Of a stretch of 64,000 nt of DNA, positions 59,023 to 64,000 are shown in pieces (within the stretch, counting starts at the first letter, position 1; each line of letters starts with the position of its first letter). Origin of the DNA: Streptomyces changanensis (lineage in GTDB: Bacteria > Actinomycetota > Actinomycetes > Streptomycetales > Streptomycetaceae); NCBI RefSeq assembly GCF_024600715.1, contig NZ_CP102332.1:5456001-5520000 (forward strand). The letters are read 5' to 3'. Below the pieces are notes generated by a model. That model was not told where the DNA came from. It saw only the letters and a list, made by a program, of their open reading frames with translations, and did no database searches. Position numbers and translations under genes: made by a program.

Positions 59023-61101
59023 TCACCCCGCGCGCCCGCCGCGCCGCAGCTGCCACACGAAGTACGGCGTGCCGATGAGCGCCGCCAGCAACCCCGAGGG
59101 GATCTCCGCCGGGGCGATCGCCGTCCGGCCCACCGTGTCGGCGGCGATCATCAGCGCCGCGCCCAGCAGCGCCGCCGTGGGCAGCAGCCGGTGCGTCCGC
59201 GAACCGACCAGCATCCGCGCCGCGTGCGGCGCGACCAGGCCGACGAACGCCACCGTCCCCACCACCGCCACCGCGCACGCCGCCAGCGCCACCGCGAGGG
59301 CCAGCACCGCCAGCCGGGTGCGCTCCAGCGGCAAGCCCAGCGTGCGGGGCGTGTCCTCGCCCAGCGCCAGCAGGTCCAGCCGGCGGAAGGCCAGCACCAC
59401 CAACGGCACGCCCGCCACCACCGCCACCACCAGCACCGACAGGTCCGTCGTGTCCCGCGCGTACGTCGACCCCGACAGCCACGTCAGGGCCTGCGCCACC
59501 TGGAAACGCGCCCCCACCACCAGGTAGTTGGTGGCGGCCGTCGTCAGCGCGAACGTGCCGATGCCGACCAGCACCAACCGCTCCGGCGCCACCGAACCCT
59601 TCCGCAGCGACAGCCCGTACGTCAGCGCGAACGCCGCCGTACCGCCCAGGAGCGCCGCGACGGGTAGCGCCGCGTACGGCACCGACGGCAGCGCCACCAG
59701 CACCAGCGCCGCACCGAACCCGGCGCCACCGCTGACGCCCATCACGGTCAGGTCGGCCAGCGGGTTGCGCGACACCGTCTGCACGATGCCGCCCGCCACC
59801 GCCAGCAGCGCCCCGGCGAGCGCCGCCACCAGCAGGCGCGGCAGCCGGTACTCCAGCACCACCCCGCCCAGCAGTTCGTCACCGCCGCCCGCCAGCAGCC
59901 GGGGCAGCTCGGCGAGCGGGACGGAGATGTCGCCGAGGACCAGCCCGCCGGCCAGCAGCGCGCACACCGCCGCCACCCCGCCGACCAGCAACGCCGGGTA
60001 CGGCAGCCGCCGCCCGCGCCGCCCCGGCATCACGGTGCCGGGCGCGGCCGGCTCCGCCGGCAGGCGGCGGGCCAGCCACAGGAACAGCGGCGCGCCGAAC
60101 AGCGCGGTCACCACGCCGGCCGGGACCTCGTTGCCGGTGGGCGACGTCACCCGCGCCAGCAGGTCCGCCCCCAGCAGCAGCGTCGCGCCCCACACGGCGG
60201 ACGCCGGCAGCAGCGCCGCGTGCCGCCGCACCCCGGCGAACCGCACGAGGTGCGGCGCGGCCAGGCCGACGAAGCCGATCGGGCCCGTCACCGCGACCGC
60301 GCACGCCGTGAGCAGCACCGACAGCAGCACCGCCGTCAGCCGTACCCGCCCCACGTGCACGCCGAGGCCCCGCGCCGTCTCGTCGCCCGTCCCGAGGATG
60401 TCGAGCGTCCTCGCCAGCAGCAACCCGCCCAGCAGCCCGGCCGCGAGCAGCGGCAGCACCGTCACCGACCGGCCGCTGTCGGCGACCGCGAGGGAGCCGT
60501 GGCCCCAGAAGAACACCGCCCCGGTCTCCTCCTGGAACAACACCACCAGCACCGCCGTGACGCTCGACAGGGCGAGCGTCACGGACACCCCGGCCAGCAC
60601 CAGGTGCGCCGGACGGCCCCGCGACCCGCCGGCCACGGTGTGCACGAGCGCGGCGGCCAGCAGACCGCCCACGAACGCCACCCCGCCGCGCGGCAGGTCG
60701 CCCAGCGAGAAGCCGGTGATCGCGCTGACGGCCACCGCCAGGTACGCGCCGGCCGTCACTCCCAGCGTGTCCGGTGACGCCAGCGGATTGCGCACCGACG
60801 ACTGCAGCAGGCACCCCGCCACCGCCAGCGACGCCCCGGCCACCAGCCCGGCCAGCGTGCGCGGCAGCCGCCCGCCGAGCAGCACCGACCGGGCGTCGGC
60901 GTCGCCGCCGCCCAGCAGCACCCGCAGCAGGTCCCCCAGCCCCACGCCGCTGCGGCCGTGGCCCAGGTGGGCCACCGTCACCAGCAGCAGCGCGAGCACC
61001 CCGCCCAGCACGATCGCGGCCGGCCCGGCCGGGAGGCGGCGCGCCCTCCCGGCCGGGCCCGGCACCGCGGTCCTCACCGGACGCGTCGCGATCCCGGTCA
61101 T
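59023..61101 (-). CDS. Double-length FecCD-type iron-siderophore permease
   Basis: A 692-residue protein containing two complete FecCD permease units in tandem, as in FhuB. Each half has the LPR...L(A/V)G(A/G)(S/L)LAV(A)G motif (LPRTLAGLVAGASLAVAGCL and LPRLLVAALAGALLAVAGGI) and the cytoplasmic GLAAPHLVR / GLVAPHAAR loop for the ATPase. About 18-20 membrane helices are expected. ATG 61101 overlaps the stop of the binding-protein gene (ATGA). It imports the ferric siderophore across the membrane. Confidence 0.93.
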   Translation of the reverse strand: MTGIATRPVRTAVPGPAGRARRLPAGPAAIVLGGVLALLLVTVAHLGHGRSGVGLGDLLRVLLGGGDADARSVLLGGRLPRTLAGLVAGASLAVAGCLLQSSVRNPLASPDTLGVTAGAYLAVAVSAITGFSLGDLPRGGVAFVGGLLAAALVHTVAGGSRGRPAHLVLAGVSVTLALSSVTAVLVVLFQEETGAVFFWGHGSLAVADSGRSVTVLPLLAAGLLGGLLLARTLDILGTGDETARGLGVHVGRVRLTAVLLSVLLTACAVAVTGPIGFVGLAAPHLVRFAGVRRHAALLPASAVWGATLLLGADLLARVTSPTGNEVPAGVVTALFGAPLFLWLARRLPAEPAAPGTVMPGRRGRRLPYPALLVGGVAAVCALLAGGLVLGDISVPLAELPRLLAGGGDELLGGVVLEYRLPRLLVAALAGALLAVAGGIVQTVSRNPLADLTVMGVSGGAGFGAALVLVALPSVPYAALPVAALLGGTAAFALTYGLSLRKGSVAPERLVLVGIGTFALTTAATNYLVVGARFQVAQALTWLSGSTYARDTTDLSVLVVAVVAGVPLVVLAFRRLDLLALGEDTPRTLGLPLERTRLAVLALAVALAACAVAVVGTVAFVGLVAPHAARMLVGSRTHRLLPTAALLGAALMIAADTVGRTAIAPAEIPSGLLAALIGTPYFVWQLRRGGRAG

Positions 61102-62108
61102 GAAGTGAGCGCGTCCGCGATCTCGTCGGCCACCTGACCGGTGGAGAACGGCCCGCCGAAGAACCACGTGCCCGGGTCGAGGGCGTGGACCCGCTTGCCC
61201 TTGGCGAAGTCCAGGCTCTGCCACAGCGCGTTCTTCGGCAGCGAGCCGGTGAAGACGTCGTCGTCCTTCGCGGCGACGTACACCAGGCTGGACTTCTCCA
61301 CCGGCTTCAGGCCCTCGATGTCGACCTTGCTCATGCCGTACGCGTCGGCCTTGCCCGACCACGCGTTCTTCAGGCCGAGGCGCGGCAGCAGGCCGCCCGG
61401 GATGGTGGAGTCGGTGAGGACCTCCACCACGGCGGCGCCGTCCGTGGTGTAGCCGCGGGCGACGGTCACCGCGGAGCCGCCCTTGCCGGCGTCGGCGAGC
61501 TTGCGCTTCGCGGCGTCGACCTTCGCGTCGAGGTCCTTGAGCGCCTGGTCCGCCGCGTCGGCCTTGCCGACCGCCGTGCCGATCTTCTTCAGCGTCGCCC
61601 GCATCTCCTCGTACTCGCTGTCCGTGGCGTACGGGTCGAACATCAGCGTCGGCGCGATCTTGTTGAGCTGCTCGTAGTTGGCCTCGGAGCGCACCTTGGA
61701 CGTGATGATCAGGTCCGGCTTCAGCACCTTGATCGTCTCCAGGCTGGGCGCCTGCCGGGTGCCGACGTCCTTGACGTCCTTTCCGAAGCGCGGGCCGCCG
61801 GTGACCCACTGGCCGTAGCCCTTCACGTCGGCCACACCGGCCGGGGACACCCCGAGGGCCAGCAGGTCCTCGGCGTACGTCCACTCCAGCGCGACGACCT
61901 TCGCCGCCGGCCTGTCCAGTGTGGTGGAGCCCTTGAGGTGGGTGACGGTGACGGCGCCGCCGTCCTTCCCGCCGCCGCTGCCCTTCGTCGGTGACCCGCC
62001 ACCCGCCTCCTCGGCGGCGGAGCCGCAGCCGACGGCGGTGACGGCGAGCGCCGCGGCGGCGAGGAGGGCGGTCAGGGTGATCCGTGCGGCCCGTGGTGGT
62101 GTGCGCAT
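61098..62108 (-). CDS. Iron-siderophore ABC transporter binding lipoprotein
   Basis: A 336-residue lipoprotein: signal peptide RITLTALLAAAALAVTAVGC with the lipidated Cys at position 28, then a Gly/Ser-rich linker and a class III periplasmic-binding fold (VVALEWTYAEDLLALGVSPAG, LKPDLIITSKVRSEANYEQL). AAGGAA lies nine bases before the ATG. It captures the ferric siderophore outside the membrane. It follows the ATPase gene by 53 nt and is coupled to the permease. Confidence 0.92.
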   Translation of the reverse strand: MRTPPRAARITLTALLAAAALAVTAVGCGSAAEEAGGGSPTKGSGGGKDGGAVTVTHLKGSTTLDRPAAKVVALEWTYAEDLLALGVSPAGVADVKGYGQWVTGGPRFGKDVKDVGTRQAPSLETIKVLKPDLIITSKVRSEANYEQLNKIAPTLMFDPYATDSEYEEMRATLKKIGTAVGKADAADQALKDLDAKVDAAKRKLADAGKGGSAVTVARGYTTDGAAVVEVLTDSTIPGGLLPRLGLKNAWSGKADAYGMSKVDIEGLKPVEKSSLVYVAAKDDDVFTGSLPKNALWQSLDFAKGKRVHALDPGTWFFGGPFSTGQVADEIADALTS

Positions 62109-62161
62109 GAGCGAGGTTCCTTTGCTCGTTCGGGTGGTGCGGTTCCGTGGTGCGGTGGGTC

Positions 62162-62971
62162 TCAGGTGGCCGCCGCCGCCGATGGCTCGCGCCAGGTCGG
62201 CAGACAGGTCGGCACACCCGTGTGGGGGTCGTGGGTGACGGTCGTGTCGATGCCGAAGGCGGTGCGGACGGTGTCCTCCGTCAGCGCCTCGGCGGGCGTG
62301 CCGGAGGCCACGATGCGGCCCCCCGCGAGCACGACCATCGCGTCGGAGAACGCGGCGGCCTGGTTCAGGTCGTGCAGCACCACCGCCACGGTGATGCCGT
62401 GCTCGTCCGCCAGCCGCCGCACGAGCCGCAGCACCTCGATCTGGTATCGGATGTCGAGGTACGTCGTCGGCTCGTCGAGCAGCAGCAGACCGGTGCGCTG
62501 GGCCAGCGCCATGGCGATCCACGCCCGCTGCCGCTCGCCGCCGGACAGCCGGTCCAGGGTGCGTTCGGCGAACGGGCGCAGGTTCGTGGCGTCCAGCGCC
62601 CACGCGACGGCCTCGCGGTCCTCCCGGCCCGCGCCGCGCGCCAGCAGGCCCTGGTGGGGGTGGCGCCCGTAGGAGACCAGCTCCTCGACCGTCACCCCGG
62701 CCGGCTCGATCGGCGACTGCGTCAAAAAGCTCAGCTTGCGCGCCAGCTCCCGCGGCCGGTAGGCGGCGAGGTCCCGCCCGTCCAGGACGATCCGCCCCCC
62801 GTCCGGGGTGTGCAGCCGGGCCAGCGCCCGCAGCAGGGTGGACTTGCCGGAGCCGTTGGGCCCCACGAGCGCGGTGACCTCGCCGGGGGCCAGGGCGACG
62901 GCGATGCTCCGCGCGACGGGCTCGCCCCCGTGGCCGAGGGTGAGCTCCGACGCGCTGATCTCGATGCTCAT
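62162..62971 (-). CDS. Iron-siderophore ABC transporter ATP-binding protein
   Basis: A 269-residue FepC/FhuC-type ATPase. Walker A GPNGSGKST (about 38-46), Q-loop SFLTQSP, signature LSGGERQRAWIAMALAQ, Walker B LLLLDEPTTYLD and switch His in VVLHDLNQAA are all intact. The ATG at 62971 overlaps the stop of the siderophore synthetase gene (ATGA). It energises the permease encoded two genes downstream. Confidence 0.95.
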   Translation of the reverse strand: MSIEISASELTLGHGGEPVARSIAVALAPGEVTALVGPNGSGKSTLLRALARLHTPDGGRIVLDGRDLAAYRPRELARKLSFLTQSPIEPAGVTVEELVSYGRHPHQGLLARGAGREDREAVAWALDATNLRPFAERTLDRLSGGERQRAWIAMALAQRTGLLLLDEPTTYLDIRYQIEVLRLVRRLADEHGITVAVVLHDLNQAAAFSDAMVVLAGGRIVASGTPAEALTEDTVRTAFGIDTTVTHDPHTGVPTCLPTWREPSAAAAT

Positions 62972-64000
62972 GACAGCGGGTTGGGGACGGTGCCGTTCGG
63001 GCGCAGCGCGTGGCGCAGCGCCCGGTCGACGTAGCGGGTGACGACGAGCCGGTCGGTGTTGAACGGGTAGCGGGGGAACTCCTCCGCGAGCATGTCGTAG
63101 GCGGCGAACCGCTCCGCCTTCTCCGGGAACCGCTTCTGGTACGACACGACCGCCTGCCGCACCAGCCGCCAGAACCGCTCCTCCGCCACGCCCAGCTGCT
63201 CGGCGACGAGCGGCGCCAGGTACCGGAAGTGGCCCAGCAGCAACTGGTCCACCACGTGCTGGCGGATGACGACCGGGTCCTTGCGCGGCAGGACGTGGTC
63301 GTAGCCGTCCGGCTCGGGGCCGCGCTCGGGCACCGGGGTGTGCGAGACGGACACGTCGTCGACGAAGTCCTTGAGGAACAGCCGGCACGGCACGTCGTTC
63401 CCGTCGTACCCGATCAGGGTGTTCTGGCCGTGCGGGTTGAAGGTGATGCCGTACGTGTACATCACGTGCAGCACCGGGTGCATCACCGTCTCGAACAGCC
63501 GCGACAGCCACTCCTCGGCCGGCAGCCCGGAGGCGCGGGCGAGCTCCGCCGCGAACGACGTGCCGTGCTCGTCGACGTACAGCAGCGACGCGAACGTCCG
63601 CACCCGCTCGCCCTCGTCCCGCCGCGACGACACCGACTCGCGCCAGATGCAGCCGAGCGTCTCCAGGTGCTGGTACGGCACGTCCGCCACCCGGTCCAGG
63701 TACGGGTGGCGGACCGTCACCGACGCCACCTCGCCGAGGAACACCGTGCGCAGCTCGTCGCGCAGCAGCGGGTCCTTGCCGAGCAGGCCCGTGAGCCACT
63801 GCGTGGTCAGCGGCGCGCCCTGGGTGCAGTGCGGCGGGATGCCGCGCCAGATCAGCGTGTTGACGATGCGCAGGGGGAGCTTGACGTCCCAGCGGCCGCG
63901 CTCCGACACGTTCGTCATCGTCCGCACCGACTGCTGCGGCAGGTACGCGTCGGCGCTCTCACCGAGCGGGACGATCCGCCGCTGGGCGATCTCGCCCGCG
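62968..64000 (-). CDS. NIS siderophore synthetase (IucA/IucC family), C-terminal part
   Basis: The last 343 or so codons of a siderophore synthetase; the N-terminal half lies beyond the right edge, as the frame stays open with coding sequence (PLGESADAYLPQQSVRTMTNV) to the end. Visible: KLPLRIVNTLIWRGIPPHCTQG (cut), the ATP/substrate motif NPHGQNTLIGYDG and a C-terminal FhuF-like segment (RLFLKDFVDDVSV, PRYPFNTDRLVVTRY). It would condense a carboxylate (such as citrate or succinyl groups) with an amine to build a hydroxamate- or carboxylate-type siderophore. The fragment does not read like DesD in what I can see, so the product is not identified. Confidence 0.9.
   Translation of the reverse strand, partial: AGEIAQRRIVPLGESADAYLPQQSVRTMTNVSERGRWDVKLPLRIVNTLIWRGIPPHCTQGAPLTTQWLTGLLGKDPLLRDELRTVFLGEVASVTVRHPYLDRVADVPYQHLETLGCIWRESVSSRRDEGERVRTFASLLYVDEHGTSFAAELARASGLPAEEWLSRLFETVMHPVLHVMYTYGITFNPHGQNTLIGYDGNDVPCRLFLKDFVDDVSVSHTPVPERGPEPDGYDHVLPRKDPVVIRQHVVDQLLLGHFRYLAPLVAEQLGVAEERFWRLVRQAVVSYQKRFPEKAERFAAYDMLAEEFPRYPFNTDRLVVTRYVDRALRHALRPNGTVPNPLS

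Noticed and set aside
58566..59482. Gly-Pro-rich frames resembling collagen-like protein
   Set aside because: The repeats come from GGGACC/CCCGGG low-complexity DNA; frames on both strands look alike and lack ribosome-binding sites.

Overview
The window is about 72-75% G+C, uses GTG and TTG starts freely, and packs genes with ATGA, GTGA and TGATG overlaps. Together with families such as SirA-type sulfite reductase with a cysteine-containing leader peptide, DUF2637, DUF456 and PucR-xdh, this points to a Streptomyces (or close actinomycete) chromosome. I see no rRNA, tRNA, CRISPR, insertion sequence or prophage. Several intergenic gaps carry short GC-rich tandem repeats and strong hairpins.

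Layout. (1) 1-3.8 kb, minus strand: assimilatory sulfate reduction operon (sir, zinc-ribbon protein, cysH, cysC, cysD), preceded by a leader peptide and an 18-bp perfect hairpin that look like an attenuator. (2) 4.0-12.7 kb: acetyltransferase, GAF-domain regulator, AidB-like acyl-CoA dehydrogenase and a divergent YihY/BrkB membrane protein sharing a symmetric promoter, AraC-type regulator, VOC protein, and a cation/proton antiporter with its regulatory subunit. (3) 12.7-17.8 kb, minus strand: a compact four-gene operon of unknown product: a Y4yA-type PLP decarboxylase-like enzyme, a cysteine-synthase-like enzyme fused to a rhodanese domain, a class V aminotransferase / cysteine-desulfurase-like enzyme and a SAM methyltransferase. 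It starts behind a perfect palindrome resembling a Streptomyces Zur (zinc) operator and a 48-codon upstream ORF whose stop overlaps the first gene. This is the best candidate for an undescribed system. (4) 18-31.7 kb: RsgA GTPase with its own upstream ORF, DUF456 protein, HTH regulator, PP2C phosphatase, pyruvate oxidase-type enzyme, anti-sigma-type ATPase, DUF2637 protein, PfkB kinase, FhuF-like ferric reductase behind an iron box, GntR regulator and a beta-propeller-like protein. (5) 32-35.2 kb: ChaB protein, an internally duplicated SMI1/KNR4-like protein, a TPR-like protein.

(6) 35.3-44.4 kb: purine catabolism: PucR regulator divergent from a three-subunit xanthine dehydrogenase-type enzyme, a purine permease and XdhC. 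(7) 44.5-51.7 kb: small proteins, a YbdK-type carboxylate-amine ligase, CsbD, a repeat-rich non-coding stretch, and a second molybdenum hydroxylase of the PaoABC aldehyde oxidoreductase type. (8) 51.8-58.6 kb: glutaminase, an MMPL exporter with its MarR regulator, an SDR/DUF2867 protein coupled to a DNA photolyase. (9) 59-64 kb, minus strand: a siderophore operon with an NIS (IucA/IucC) synthetase running off the right edge, an ABC ATPase, a lipoprotein binding protein and a double-length permease.

Several units centre on sulfur (sir-cys; the PLP/rhodanese operon) and on metals (FhuF with iron box; NIS siderophore; putative Zur site; two molybdoenzymes). All functions are inferred by reading the sequence; no database search was run.
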